A stretch of 64,000 nucleotides of DNA from positions 17,818,548 to 17,882,547 of the forward strand of contig OZ007583.1 of assembly GCA_963931925.1 (NCBI GenBank), in the 5' to 3' direction. The stretch comes from Onchidella celtica. Taxonomy: Eukaryota > Mollusca > Gastropoda > Systellommatophora > Onchidiidae. Every line of letters starts with the position of its first letter. The stretch's first letter is position 1. This document shows, one piece after another, positions 20,394-33,760 of this stretch. The notes under the pieces are model-generated. The model ran no database searches. It saw nothing but the letters and a program-made list of their open reading frames with translations, and was not told where the DNA came from. Made by a program: the position numbers and the translations under genes.

Positions 20394-21164
20394 TCCCGAT
20401 AACGACATGGCTCGGGACCAGAGGTGCATGTCGTTATCGGGAACATGTCGTTATTCGGAGATTTTCAAGATGGCGGAAAAAGGGGTGTGGTTAGACCCTT
20501 AGAATGTAACGTACCAACCATAGTGGGTGATCAGTGATCGGACTTTCCAAACATGTAAAATACACGAAGTGTGTGTGTGTGTTGTGTGTGTTGTTTTGTT
20601 AATGTCTTTGTGTCCACATCAGCCAGAATTTGCAGCTTGGCATCTATTGTCAGTATCTTTCTTTTTTTAACAGCAGCTGTCGACATCTTGGGGTGCGTTA
20701 TTGTTCTCGGGTGAATACAATCGATTCAGCGGTCAGCGATGTGATGACTGACTCATTTAATGCGCGTCACCCTTTTTGTTCCGACGACAATAGACACAGG
20801 TGTGTTTTCATTGGCCGATAACAAAGCGATCTCATTGGCCGATAACAAAGCGATCTCATTGGCTATGAGGTGCCTCTGGTAGGACATTTCATTGGTCGGA
20901 AAAGAAGTGTTTTTATTGGCTCAGAGAATGAAATGAAACTGACCGGAAACAATATTTTAGCTATTTTTATTTTTGTATCTAGCAAAGTCACAGCCGATTA
21001 TTGCTAACTCAATGTCGTTATCCGGAGAGTGGTCTAAAAAGTATGTCGCTATTTAGAGAGTTTTATTACTAATAACATATAGTAAAAAAATCGGGACCGG
21101 GGGTCAATGTCGTTATCGGGAGAATGTCGTTATTCGGAGATGTCGTAATCGGGAGAGTGCACTG
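20394..21164. mobile_element. pogo/Tigger-like non-autonomous DNA transposon
   Basis: The ends are CAGTGCACTCTCCCGATAAC on the left and the reverse complement of CAGTGCACTCTCCCGATTAC on the right, flanked by the dinucleotide TA (20392-20393 and 21165-21166). The subterminal regions repeat GATAACGACAT-type words several times on each side. Short CAGTG... termini with a TA duplication are characteristic of pogo/Tigger Tc1-mariner elements. No transposase ORF remains. A 23-bp unit (ATTGGCCGATAACAAAGCG and following) is tandemly duplicated near 20811-20860. Confidence 0.85.
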
Positions 21165-21166
21165 TA

Positions 21167-24048
21167 GTTGCATTGTAATAAACGTACTCAGACGATACCA
21201 TTTTGTTAGACATAGTAGGGGTGACAGGATAGCTAAACAAGCAAAAATTGTATGAAAAAAAAGGGAAATAAAAAACGATAGTTGCGGCAGCCGAATAAAC
21301 AAAACACGAGGAGCAGCGTACCTATACAATATATTGGCTTCCAGCAGGACCCAGTGTGCTATATGTAGGCCACATAATTGGCCTCGCGTGTTGCCCGAGG
21401 AGGCCAATATAGTGGCCTCTCGCAGGACGAGGGTTAAATATACATGGTCTTCCATCTGAAGTGTTTGTGTGTATTTCTAAAACCTTTGCAATGATGGCTG
21501 AAGTTTTTAGGCTTCCTGCTCCTCATTGTATGCCAATGCATTTAAGTTTGGGTTGCTTGGGATCTTTTCTGCACATTGTTATTATGCGTGTGCATGGGGC
21601 TCAATACAGCTTCATTTTATCCATTTTTGTACCCATATGAGAGGAGCTCAAACCAGAGTAACATTACTCCAGGTGTAGAAATTGGATAATTTGGATGGAA
21701 TACATAATAATTTTAAAGAAATAAATGATAATAGAAGAGCTAATGTGGAAGTATAAGGAGATTTGGTTAATTTAAAAATGTGATTTTGAGACATATGATT
21801 ATTGCAGAATTGATTACTCAAGCTGTCCAGTTTAGACCTTAACTGTATTGGTGTTTTTACTCTTTCTGCCTTTGCATTTCCTACAACTTTGTATCTGGGT
21901 TCTTGAAAGGATATGATACCAGTCACCGAAAATGAAAAACAAAGTAAAATGTCTTTGCTGAATCTCCCATGATGGTGTGCAAAGTTTCTTTTTGTAAATT
22001 TTCAGAATTTTAAGCCACTAATGTCACTCCGGGGTTCCAAAAATACTTGGTACAGTGTAACTTGCTCAAAAAGAAAGCGGATATTAAGAAATTTCCCTCT
22101 GTCCAAAAGATTTCCATGGTCCTGACTTAATCCTCCTGAATTCCGTACAAGTTTAGACCTCTTTACATGGAAAGGAAATCATTAAATTCCCCTTTAACCG
22201 AAAATGTCTCTTACACTTACTCAGTCAAGCGAGGGTGTTGTGTCAGACAGTTCAGTGCCTTTGTTAGGAAATTAAATAATTCCCGTCTTGTTAATTTCAT
22301 GCCCGATCATGTAAGTCTATTGGATGGGTAGAGGGGGACAATATAGTCACATTGAACTGGCTGACCAGGATACCAGACAGAAAAGCACCACTGCCATGAG
22401 TAGTGTCACCCACATGAGTTTAGTGTCACCCTCTCATCATTCTGTGCGTCATTACGAATGTATCATGGGTGTCACATGGACTACAATACATTCACTAACA
22501 GCAGTTCTACCCGATACAAATGGTTGATCGCCACCCACTGTTTTAGCTTTCTTTTAGACTACTGTACATAAACAGGCATCACATTCGCCTGGACATACAC
22601 ACACAAACAAAATACATGTATCATAAAAACTGTGGGGTCGCAGCAGGGTTATAAACAAAGTCAAAATTGGGCAAAAAGAAAAGGTTGTATGTTGCAAAAC
22701 CCCGCGTGAGAAATAAAACCCAAACAATACAAAGCAAACTAAAGAGAAGACAGAAAATACACAAAATTTTCAGCTTTTGCCTTTTTTCAAGTGAAAAAAA
22801 AAAACGAACAATAAAAGACTTCAACAGGAACGAAGCGAAACAGTTTCCTTAGCTGCGAGTTCTTGCTTCGTTAGCAGCATCAAAGCACGTCCGTCCGCCA
22901 AGTGACACACAAACAAGTAATGGTTGTTGGATACAGTACATCAAAGGAGGCAATAAAATAAAATTGCCAAGGTGCCTATGTTGCTTCCTTTTAGAAGACT
23001 AAAAATAGTGATTTTAAAACAATTACTCTTTATTCAAAATCCTGTTAGCACAAAATATACAGTTGTTTGCCCCCTGTATTCCAATTATACAGGTTCCACA
23101 GTACTATGTTGTGTGGAAGCATTATGGAGCAACCCAATAATTACGGATTTTAAAAGGTTAACTTGCCTGAATTGAAATTCCTGGCCTCTTTTCTTTCATC
23201 CATACTCAGTGGAACTCTTTTTTAGTTGTGCCATGCCCCATGCCTGATTTAGGCTGAGCAGACCATGAAAAGTAGTTTGTGTTGGCCAGAAAGGCAAGGG
23301 GGAGAATGTGTGCTTGGACAAAGCTGCAGTAGCTGCAATAGATCCAATGGCCTGCTTTTCTCTTCTAGAGATGAGGCTGGCTTTAGACCATTCTTCATGC
23401 TCAATCTGTCATTGTTGGTGACGATATTTTATAATTCAATTCATGTTGATGGAACACGGTTGTTTTTTTTGAGTCTCATCACATTTGAGTTATATATGGA
23501 CAGTCATCTCTGTAATGTTGTATCATTATTTTATAATGTCTCATTTAGGGGGCACTTTTTTTTTTCTTTTTTAGAAATTATTTCTGACAGACAAATAAGA
23601 CAGAAATGTTCTTTACAGCATTTCCTTTATTTGTGACCAGAAGATAGATCTGCTGCAATACATTTCCTGGTCTAGTGTAGTCAGCTTGCTGCAAGGAACT
23701 GTTTATGTTGTTATATTTATGGCTGTATTGAGAAGACTGTTAATTATTGTACCCTACCACTGAGACGATGCCTTGTCTGTGTACGAGGCTGAGCTTGTAA
23801 CTGCTACGTTCCCATTACCACATTGAACAGTGTACTGTATGTGTGTTTTATTGATATTTTATGTGTTTTAACATTTAAATTGTAACTGTAAGCTGCCTGT
23901 CCGTTATGTCATGTGTAGTTTCCCAGCCAGTAGCCCCCTTTCTAATGCCTGAATCCTTCTCACAAGTTCCGCTGTCCACCCAAATCCTAAGGTTGGCCTG
24001 ACATTGGCTCATAGGAATGGCATTGTTCTTTTGTAGATCTGCTGATTA
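21167..24048. other. non-coding, nothing recognised
   Basis: Open frames here are short and lack any recognisable domain or convincing splice context. There are small palindromic GGCC phrases near 21365-21420 but no terminal repeats. Confidence 0.5.
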
Positions 24049-24052
24049 CTAC

Positions 24053-24470
24053 CAAAGACACTAGAAATGATAAGATGAAACACTCCCTTCTTCGCACCTG
24101 TAAAAAAGCCTTGCACACAGTTTGTGCGCTGATTGGGGGCAAGGCCCATGGTGCACAGCGTAAAAAGAATGCTTGATATAATGATTAAAAAAATGATGCC
24201 GATTTGTTACAGTGCTACTGTGACTAAGGAAAAAGAAAAAATAGCCAGCATTTTCGCACAGCGATTGAAGTTAAAATAACATGGTCCGTGATGTCAGTCA
24301 AGGCCTACAGTGACAACTGAACTCTTAACAAAATTCAATATTTGCTGTATTTGGCTTTGTGAAATTCTGCATTATTCATTATTTACGCGCATTCACCACT
24401 AGGTGGCAGTGCGAAATCTGTGCATGCTAAGAGCACTAGCTGTCTCATCTTATTGTTTCTCGTATCTTTG
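24053..24470 (+). mobile_element. MITE family 1, copy 2
   Basis: Ends CAAAGACACTAGAAATGATA (left) and the reverse complement of CAAAGATACGAGAAACAATA (right). CTAC occurs directly outside both ends (24049-24052 and 24471-24474), a likely 4-bp duplication. The interior is homologous to 8108-8528 in reverse orientation. Two copies with the same extent in one window indicate a dispersed family. Confidence 0.8.
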
Positions 24471-24474
24471 CTAC

Positions 24475-27390
24475 AACGTCGCACCACCATCAGTTTGATG
24501 CAGCCAACTTAATGGAAATCCTACAGAATTGTTGGCTGGCTGGGAATTGTTACATGAACATGTATTATTTAATGGTTAACTGTGCGTCTGCCATTTGTGT
24601 GGTTCATGCATGATCAGTGAAATTTGAAACTGTATGTCCGTCGTATGTGTGGTTTCTCACATGTTGACAAATTCTTGCATGTGCAAACTGTGTTCATCTG
24701 TCACACATACTGTTTGTTAATGTTTTTGCTAATTGAACTGTAAATTGTATATCTGTCATACATGACAATGACACAATGGTCTCTAAGATCACCCTACGAA
24801 ATTGAATATTGAATGTCTGTCTTGTTTATTATAATGATAGGCTTTGTTTTTTTCACTCATCCCAATGAGTGATATTCATGTTTTGTCTGTCAGACTGTGC
24901 ACTGTTTTTTAATTACTTATTGGTGGATGATTTCATGTGATTTTGTCAGTTTTGGACACTACAATCCTGCTGTTTTTCATCCAACAGGAGCCATAACACA
25001 AAAGCATGAGCTCACATTAAATAAAATAAAGTCTTACTTTATAAACAAGGAATTGAATCTCTATATTATTTTATAACATAAAACAACAAAGATCATTGAT
25101 AGTTAAATATTAAATTTTGCAAACCTTTCTTGGAATTACTGGATCAGAAATTGGTGGACACTGACAAATTGCCTTACATTAGAGTGTGTAGATGTTATTA
25201 GTTCAAAGGTAACAAGAATGTTTTAAAATGTTTTTTGTTTTAAAAATGGTAGTCTAAGCTATTAGAAAAGCATAGCATGTTCTTTTCATGAAATTAAAAC
25301 AAAAGACTTGATTATCTCATAAATCATCTTGATAGATGCACAATTGCTGGAAAACAAATTAAGTATAAAAACACTAATATTAAGACGCACTCATGTTCAT
25401 AGATGCAAGAGTTGTTGCCTGGAGTCAAGCCTTTTTTCTTTCTTTCGGGCTGGCAGATCATTGCAACTTTTCCAGGAACACTCTTTACAAATGGAAGATG
25501 TATTTGGGAAAACATGGATTTGCACAATATATTAGACATACACACTGGTATATTTCATCAGGCATTTTTCCATATTGTTGTATGTGCATTTTTGCCTTTT
25601 CGAGAAAATGAGAATTGAAAGTTTGAAGAGTTTTGTGTAAAATCAGAGCCAAATGGCATCCAACATTACATCACAAATACATATCTTGAAAAGTTTTTAA
25701 CTGATTGGAATGGCATTTGTAAATGATAAAATTAGGATGACATGACAAAACCTCAAAATTGGCAAAATGTTGCATACAACAATATGGCAACTACTGGAAC
25801 CAATCGATTTGTTCCTGTAAACAGAAGTGACCCTAAGCCCAAATGATAATCGTACATATACATGTAAGTTAGATCATGTTCATTCCGTATTACCTGGCAC
25901 CAAATCAGCTCATACAATATTTATTTATGCACACTAATGTCTTATTTGGTTTGGGTTGAAAGTGTTTCTAATGTCTTACATGTGCACTGTTATTACATTG
26001 ATATGAATGAGACATCACTACATGGTGTTCAGTGTATTTTCCAACTGTATTACTGTATCTGTCCACTGTATGTTTTTTTGTGTTCATAATCATGACAAGG
26101 TTCTAACTCGCATCCATCAGCTTTTGAGAAATTGATGATTGAAGATTCTTAAAGCTTTTGAGGAAACACCTTTTTTTCTTTTTAGTAATACACTGTACTT
26201 ACAAATGGCACACCGAATCCACCTGATAATTTGACAGGCAATGGAAAAGGCCTGTAGAAGTACATGTATGTGGAACTCAAGTTCAGTCAAAAAGTGGAGA
26301 TAGAGCCTTGTCATTCCAAGAAGATGGTATCTACATGTATCTCTCTGTCTGTCTGTCTTTTTTCTTTTGATAGAACCAGAAAAAGAAAAACAGACGCATT
26401 TTTGTTGAGTAAAATTGAAAAGTATGATTGGAAATTTTGTTCATTACCTCTTTTTAGGGTGTTTGGTTATAGGTGGAACGAACAGTTTTGCAGTGATTTA
26501 TTACCATACACACAACTTATCTCACAGTCAGTGAAATCCACATCCATGGGACACAACCAAGGAAATACATGTATTCCACTATTACTATGGCAGATTTTAT
26601 AGACATGTTTGAGAAAAAAAAAAGAAAAAAGAATTAGATTGATCAAATATGGTCACATTATATATGAAAAGAGATGAAATTTAATGCTGAATTAAATCTG
26701 CAATTATTAGGAGTAGGAATAGGAACAACAAGCTGTCCATTCTCAAGTTACAGTTATGTAAAAAGTACAATCAAGGATGTACTAATTCAGTTCAGCAGGA
26801 AAGTTTTGATAGTTTGCCTTTTTTTTTTACATCTGACTTGCATTAGGTTTGTATGAAATTGTCTAGTTTTAACGATTTAAATCAAAATTGCTTTATATAA
26901 AAACTATGATATAAGAGTGGTTTTTGTTCACTGAAATGGCGATTTTGAGAAATTTGGACCAAAGAAAAAAAAATGTCCAGTGACATTTAAGCCCTCTAGG
27001 CTGTTAGTTCAGACACAATAGAATACAAACTATAGAGAAATCATATCTAAGCCATTTGTTAAAACTAATTACATGTATACAAAGCTTTGGTAAGAGATGT
27101 TGAATGTCTCACTATTTGATGTTCACCTTATTGTGCGTCTCCAATAGTCATGTTACTTTGTTAGTCTCTGATTTTAAAAGCGCTGATATCAGACAACAGT
27201 GAATTTCTGTGCATGCATGTAAAAGGTGCAGATCTTGGCAAACTTATTAAATTAACCCTTTCACTGATAGTACTTTGTGATATTGAAGAACACGCATAGA
27301 TCACATGATGAAGTTGCAAATCATGCTAACCTTACTCAGGTGTGAAACTGAGGAGATACACAAGTAAAAACAAACCCCTTGAGGTCATAA
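24475..27390. other. non-coding with weak degenerate repeats
   Basis: Between 24560 and 24830 a phrase like AACTGTATGTCTGTC recurs four to five times at irregular 60-100 bp spacing. No gene or element was recognised in the remainder. Confidence 0.45.
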
Positions 27391-27510
27391 AAAAAACAAA
27401 AAACGCTGACCGGCGCTGCACTGTGGCGACCACGTGTCTGCTCCAGTTGTAACTGGGCTGCAACGACACTAAGGGAAATTTCCCAAATGGGATTAAAGAA
27501 GTATACAAAC
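27391..27510 (-). repeat. about 120-bp dispersed repeat, copy 1
   Basis: The reverse complement is closely similar to 37385-37505 in the Gmr1-like leader. Shared words include AATCCCATTTGGGAAATTT, GTCGCCACAGTGCAGCGCCG and a central CCAGTT-NNAACTGG palindrome. One end is T-rich. It could be a short SINE or a MITE. Function unknown. Confidence 0.75.
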
Positions 27511-28419
27511 ACAAAAGCTGTGAGAAAAGAGAAATATTTACATTACTTAAGGGAGGATGATGAATTTACTTCTCTCTTCATTAAGTATGACGAGGTCATG
27601 CACTGCACTAGGTCTTTACTTGCTAAACTGATAAAGTGATATCTCAAAGACATGCAAGTTATTTCTTATGTTTTCATTGCCAATATAACAGACTCTTTTA
27701 TCACTTTCTAAGCCCCCCACCCCCCAAATTGTTATTTTGGAGACATTATTATTTATCAACAAGCCAAAATAAAAAGTGTGAAAGGAGATGTACACTGCCA
27801 GTAAAACAGCCTAAATTTCATCAGTGCTAAAACTAAAAGCAGCCAGCGATAATAGCATCAACGTTACACTCATGGGACATAATCAAGGGAATGCAGCACT
27901 TACTAAGACGATAAGGTTTATCTCCCATGTTTATAATAAGGGGATATGACCAAGACATTACAAGACTTACCAAGACGACAAAGCTCATTCTCATTTTGTT
28001 CACAATCATAGTAGCTAGTCCAAACTGCCCGGCTGAGTGGACGAAATCCTGTTGTGGTATACTTTAGGTCATCATTACAGAGCTACTAGTACTAGACTAC
28101 ATCTGTGGGTTTATGTAAAATGGCATATATCCTACATCAAAATTAAGTTCATTTAATTTCTACCTCTGTCGAACTATACTGCCCTTTGCATTGTATTGTG
28201 TGTAGGTGTGTTTTTATTGCTTGAACAAGACATAGCCTTATCGTTTTTGCTTGGAGCCGAGCGCAACGATTTCAATCCCACATAAGAAAGGATTGTAGAG
28301 CGTGGCGCTGATGTAGCACACGTATTTAATTTGAAAATAACTCATGTCAGGGTGTGGGATCTTGGGGATATTGTAGAAGTCCCCCCCCCCCCCCCCGATG
28401 TCAGAATCCCATCCTAAGT
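27511..28419. other. non-coding
   Basis: Contains a short near-duplicate phrase (actaagacgataag / accaagacgacaaag, 27890-27985) and a C run at 28381-28396. No gene seen. Confidence 0.5.
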
Positions 28420-29370
28420 TTATAGATGGTATCCTAAAGTTGTGTTGGGTGTTAGTTCGACTGCATTTTTATAATCGAGTTTTATGATTTATTATTTATT
28501 CAATCTAAAATCTAACTTCCATACCATGCCAAATACTAAAGAACAACCTGAGTAAAGTTCAATTAATCAGACCTGCAGGGTCACATTTTATTACGTTAAG
28601 TACACTAACAATTTCGACTAAATCTATTTATGTAGTAAGGATAAACATCAGCAGCATCAAATCCATAATCAATAATACTTCATTCAAAGTCTAGCTCTAG
28701 ATTTCCTATAATATCATTTAACTTCTGTGCTCGCTAATTATCTAATTAAACTATTTCTATATATATCTAAGATCTAGACTGCTTATTGGATGGCAATTAC
28801 AGTCTCTGGATATATAATGTCATATCCGATATTTCTGCCTAAACTTATAATAGGTCGAGCCCGTCAACGACACAGTGACGTCGGCCCAGTTAAGTACAGA
28901 GATCTAACTCTAGGATGGGCTGGTAACTCCCAGCCTCACCCAGACAATTCAATCACAATTCACAGTTATGTATTTCACACAATAATACTATTTGCAGCTC
29001 TAGATGAGTTTAACTTTGCATCCTGCATTCACTGGCAATCACTCCTGGTGGATTCATCATGACTCTCCCACGGATAAATGCCATGCTTTTCGCCTCCCTA
29101 TTCACTGTCAATCATCACGAGCTTCGGTCAGATCTTACTTACGATTGTTCTGGCGCTAAGGCCAGAAACAGTAGACAAAAGCGTGGTTTATATTCAAGTG
29201 AGCCATATGGATTAATGACAAGATATTCATCTAGCCTTGCTGTTCGTTATAAGTGGATCCTCTCAAGCGGGATCTGCGCTGAAACCTTCACAGAGGGGCA
29301 ATCTGTACGGAATGAAATAAGAAGTACTGCCCGCCAGGTTTGCGCTGCATCGCGATCTCTCCGCTAACCC
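28420..29370 (-). repeat. decayed LTR of the Gmr1-like family
   Basis: The reverse complement aligns block by block with the Gmr1-like LTR at 35619-36953: GTGACCCTGCAGGTCTG (28570s), TTTGGCATGGTATGGAAG (28520s), CTAGGATGGGCTGGTAACTC (28910s) and the ACAGTAGACAA...CATATGG blocks (29165-29215). It is much more diverged than the other copies, so older. The far end could not be located exactly. Confidence 0.7.
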
Positions 29371-31194
29371 TCATTGGTTAACCCTTTTACCCTCAATGAC
29401 GTAAGCAAAACATACTTCCCTCTACAAATTACAACTGGGGCGCTAATCTTCCCTCTAAACCTTGACGGCTTTTATTTAACTATTTACCCAATATACATGT
29501 TTACTTTTACTTTTCTTACAATTATCAATATACAAAGATTTCTGTTCATGGGTGCAAACTTCCTGTATTATAATTTACAAGCATAATCACCCGTTCAATG
29601 AACGGAAAGATAATAAAATGATAATACATGAGTAAAAATCATGTGACTCACAATTCACATGAATTAAAATGGTAATCCCAATAGATCTGATGACAATAAC
29701 ATCTCTGGAGAATAGTCCATTACAAAACTTTCGGGTTTACAATGTTTCTAGATTGCTTATCAGGTGCTAAGATAACTGTTGAATTTCTGTTTCCTGTTCG
29801 TGAAGAGCTACATACACCATTCCATGCTTAAAAACAGGACGGCGTAAATCCTTAGAGCCCTTAAGATTCTGGTATGAATCAGCCCTTAGCCTTGATTGCT
29901 CTCATCTTATAAGCTGCAGTCTCTCCGACTCATTCTTGGCATAGGCGTTGACCATGAAGTGCTGAAAAAGCCGACGCGCTTGGAGAGTATAATTTCCATG
30001 CCGGGTGAAAAACTCAAAGCAATAGGACTGATTCTGTGTCCGTTTGTAATTAAATTTTAGGCGGCTCCTGTGTCAAAGGCTCCAATGGTCCCACCAAGTG
30101 ACATACTTGACCCTGAATGTAAAAATTAGGATTCCATCCATCCACACGAATCATCTTAAATCCAAACAAAGTCATTTGAAAGGCACAATTGTAATGTCTG
30201 ATATAAGAAACTTCGATTCTTCAGAATCACCACATTATAGTCGCTTGAATTCCGGAGGTAGTTCAGGATACGGCTACAATTTAATTTTACCATCGTTGCA
30301 ACACATTGCTGCTGTCTCTGTGGCATGACAACATGGGCATTGCAGAGAAAGATTTCCTACGGCTATGGTCACCAAACAACTTTCCGGAGAATAATTTAAG
30401 GCCTTTGGTAAAGTATTGTGTAGTGCAGCTGGATATAGGTGGTGCAAGATCTGGCACAGGCAGATCTGCAGGCTGAGGAGGGGCAGGAACAGCAACAGGC
30501 ATGGGAGGACCTGCAGATGCATGTGATGCAGACACAGCCGGATCTTCATTCTCAAGGGTGGCATTACTTCTTAAGCGACGGGGTCGCTTAGCATTGAGAG
30601 TTAAACGACCCATCGTGGACTTTCATTTGCGAGGCATCTGATGAAAAAAAAAAAGAATAAATAGTTGATGGAAATATGTAACGTTTTGAGTAGAAAAATG
30701 AATTAGGGGCCTCAGTGTAAAATACATGCCCCCCCCCCCCCTGCAATTTCTATTTAGATGCAGAAATCAATGAAAAACTGTACCAATTGGATCTAGATAG
30801 AGTAACACCCAGATCTAGATATAGTTAGACCTTTCTTGGATCTGTCAGCATTGATTTATAATGGTGTTCGTGATTCCCAACTACTCGCTGACTAAAAATT
30901 TTTAAAAAAAAAATAATAATAAAAATAAAAAAAAACTCTAAAAAGCATTGATAATGGTGATTTTGACTCCTAAGTACCTGATCAGTTTACGAAAAAAATT
31001 TTCAGAGGTGTTCTTGACATGCCGAATTGATTTTCACGAATAACACTAACAGCTAGGCCCTATTTCCAACGAATAAGTTATTGTCCTAAATTTCTTTCAT
31101 TCTAATCTAGAATCTAGATCTAGATCCAGTAAAAAACAGAATGGGCTAATCAGTCTGTGGCTGTGCCTCTGTAGAATGCTAAATTGTACACTTT
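29371..31194. other. mostly non-coding; weak minus-strand ORF at 30287-30613
   Basis: A minus-strand frame (30287-30613, 108 residues) starts MGRLTLNAKRPRRLRS and is proline/alanine-rich thereafter. Twelve bases upstream the same frame contains a stop, preceded by ATGCCTCGCAAA just after a pyrimidine-rich acceptor. The basic start is reminiscent of the N-termini of some transposon proteins but this is not evidence of identity. C runs occur at 30729-30741. Confidence 0.3.
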
Positions 31195-32737
31195 GGGACC
31201 GTTCACAAATGATGTCAGCTAAAATTTGGCCAAAAATGACACCCCCCCCTCCCCCTTGTCATCTTCTGTCATCTTTCTCATGCCCCTCCCCCCTCCCCCA
31301 CCAAGTTGACGTCAACCAAAATGTACATGTACATCTAGATAGAACCCGTACAGAATGCATTAAATATATATATTCACCTTTGATCTTTATTTTAAATCAA
31401 AATAAAAACTATTGTTTATAAAAAAATACCTGAACTGTCAAATCCAAATTTAACCAAGCAAAATAATTAAAACAAATAGATTCGATAGCAAGCATGGATT
31501 GGATATCAAGCATAAACAAAGCAAAAAGATTGGAGTATCAGTATCATCTCAGCTTGGAAAAAATAAATATCAAATAAATCACAGAAAAAAAAAAATGAAT
31601 TTAATTATGTATGGCACATATTATTTGGCACATGAAAATATCCTGGAACTGTAAACAAGTGGGGAGGACTTCCATACATGTATAGCTGACTGGTGTACGA
31701 TTAAAGTAATTTAAACATCATTTTTTCTTAATTATAATTAAACGTAATACAATATTAACGCAACACATCTTTCAATACTAGGTTGGATCCTTTTGTTCTC
31801 AATGTTAAGAGAAGCAAGATGGCTGTAATCGTCTACCAGCCAGTAGCCTGTGGAAGTCCTTCCAACAAGTATTCTGTATATTCTCAAAAAAATTGAAACT
31901 GATGATATCAAGCAACAAACTCTGGAATTTCTCTGACTACAGACCATATTATTCAGATCACACTACACAAGAAGATTTCTTATGAATTAAAACTAGATTT
32001 GGAGTTTAAAAAAAGGGAACCCCATATCCCACACGAGAACATAAGAAGTCAAAAAAATTGATGTTGAATATCGTCACAGTCACAGTGCTAAGATTTTGGC
32101 TGAACTTGACTTGATCCGTGCCGCTTTTAATTTCAAACTATTTATTTCTTCATTGTATTTGGATAGATTCCCTTGTTTGATTTCAGTTTTTAGGACTGTC
32201 CATTTTTCATTGCATTTACTTTGAACATCTGTGGGTTTTAGATCAGGATTTGCAGCCTGAAATGCCCTGTAAAATTCTGAGTAATATTTGCTTCGATCCA
32301 TTGTAAGTCATTTCAAATCTGGAAGGAAAAAGTGGAAAAAGATGAGATTTAGATTTTAGAACATTTTTATTATCGAAATTGAGATGAAGATCTTCCTCTC
32401 AGGCGAGCCACTGACATCATTCTCATCCAGATCTTCCACCTTCTGTTTGACTACAGGCCCTAACCCTTTTCACTCATAATTTAGTTCTAATCTAGCTTCT
32501 ACCAGTCTGTGCAATGGGGAGATAATTGTTAATACTGTTCATTTTAGGCCAAGAAAATGTGTTCTATATTTTTCTTCTTGATTTGAAGATTTGACTTTTC
32601 TTTTTACCAACCTTTTAGAGCATCATGGTTGATGTCAACTTTGTAAGGACCCCCCCTCCCCCCATGTCAACTTCTGTCAACTTTTCACTGACCCCCCCCC
32701 TCCCCCCTCCGAGCTGACGTCATTTGTGAAGGGTCCC
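31195..32737. mobile_element. 1.54-kb DNA transposon with GGGACC termini
   Basis: The left end GGGACCGTTCACAAATGATG and the right end (reverse complement GGGACCCTTCACAAATGACG) form a 26-bp inverted repeat with two mismatches, ending GTCAGCT inside. Both sub-ends carry C-rich tracts interleaved with TGTCATCTTCTGTCA-like repeats. TTT flanks both sides (31192-31194, 32738-32740), so a 3-bp duplication is possible. The superfamily is undetermined. Confidence 0.78.
32080..32301 (-). CDS. small ORF within the GGGACC element, Myb/SANT-like helical N-terminus?
   Basis: 73 residues, starting MDRSKYYSEFYRAFQ, with spaced aromatic residues and a conserved-looking W (KCNEKWTVLK), lysine-rich towards the end. 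It lies inside the TIR element and may be a remnant of its coding region or a captured exon. No stated family. The stop at 32080 is preceded by no obvious donor. A function cannot be assigned. Confidence 0.35.
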   Translation of the reverse strand: MDRSKYYSEFYRAFQAANPDLKPTDVQSKCNEKWTVLKTEIKQGNLSKYNEEINSLKLKAARIKSSSAKILAL

Positions 32738-32859
32738 TTTAGAGTAATTTAGACCCAGAATCTAGATCTAGATATGAGTCATTGCCAAATAAGAGTGGGT
32801 CAAATCTACCTACTAAAATAAGATTATTGTAATTCATCATAACTCTAGAATTACGGGGA

Positions 32860-33760
32860 ATTGAATACTTCCCAAAGAAGCAAAGTTGTAGGTCACATCT
32901 AGAAAAGGTTAAAAATGTTGTTTTTGGTGATATATTGAATACTCATCCGGAGTTATTGCCCTTGCCATAATAAGCTAATATTAACTACTATTTAGCGGTA
33001 TTTTTAGGTTTTTGAGTCTACAATCATTGTGAAATAATTCTATTTAAGGAAGGAAAGTTGAAGAGGACACTAAGCAAAATCGATAATAACCGTTCTTTCA
33101 ATATTTTAAGAATTTCTTAGCGAGTTGCGCCCCTTGGTTTTGCAAACTGCCGACCATCTATAAAACCACAGTTATCTCGAAAACCGTAAAAAAATCAATA
33201 CTTGTCAAAGAAGCAAAATTGCAGGAAATTGAATTTCATGCTTAGAAGTTACCATTTTTTTTCTACTGAAACACTTTGTGTAGGAGTTACGTCCCTTTAT
33301 CAACCGATTGTGCATGTCCATTCATCAAAATTGCCACTGTCTCACAATTTCTGCACAGATCAACACACCCACCAGAAGCAGATCAGTAGAACAGTGTTTG
33401 TGATGTTTGCAGAAGTTCTTATTTTGTCATGCTGAATCTTGTGTAGGAGTTGTACCCCTCAATTTACCTATCATGCCTATTCATTCCTCAATGTGTAAAA
33501 AATATTCACTATTTCTGCCAGTACCTAGATACACCCCAAAGGAGCAATAATAATATTGTTGAGCAGTGATTGTCACATGCAAACATTGCCACGTTGTCAA
33601 GCAATCTCATTGCGTAAGAGAAGCCCCCCCCCCCCCCCGATTTTTAAAATGTAGGCCCTATGTGTGCATTAATCAGAACCATACATACCTTTCACCCAGA
33701 GTCTGCTGAAATGAATAGTTCTCAAAGAACAAAAATTGTTGAACAAACAACAATTATTAC
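32860..33760. repeat. degenerate tandem repeat, period about 170-250 bp
   Basis: Two phrases alternate: ACTTCCCAAAGAAGCAAAGT-like (32866, 33200, 33715 and variants) and GGAGTTACGTCCCTTT-like (32950, 33120, 33285, 33440). The repeats are too diverged to define a unit by eye. C run at 33624-33639. Confidence 0.5.

Noticed and set aside
24560-24830. Short recurring phrase suspected to be a CRISPR-like or tandem array
   Set aside because: Spacing and sequence are irregular and the genome is eukaryotic; at most a weak degenerate repeat.
30287-30613. Possible Helitron-type protein start
   Set aside because: Only a basic N-terminus resemblance; no Rep or helicase motif and no CTAG/hairpin terminus was found.
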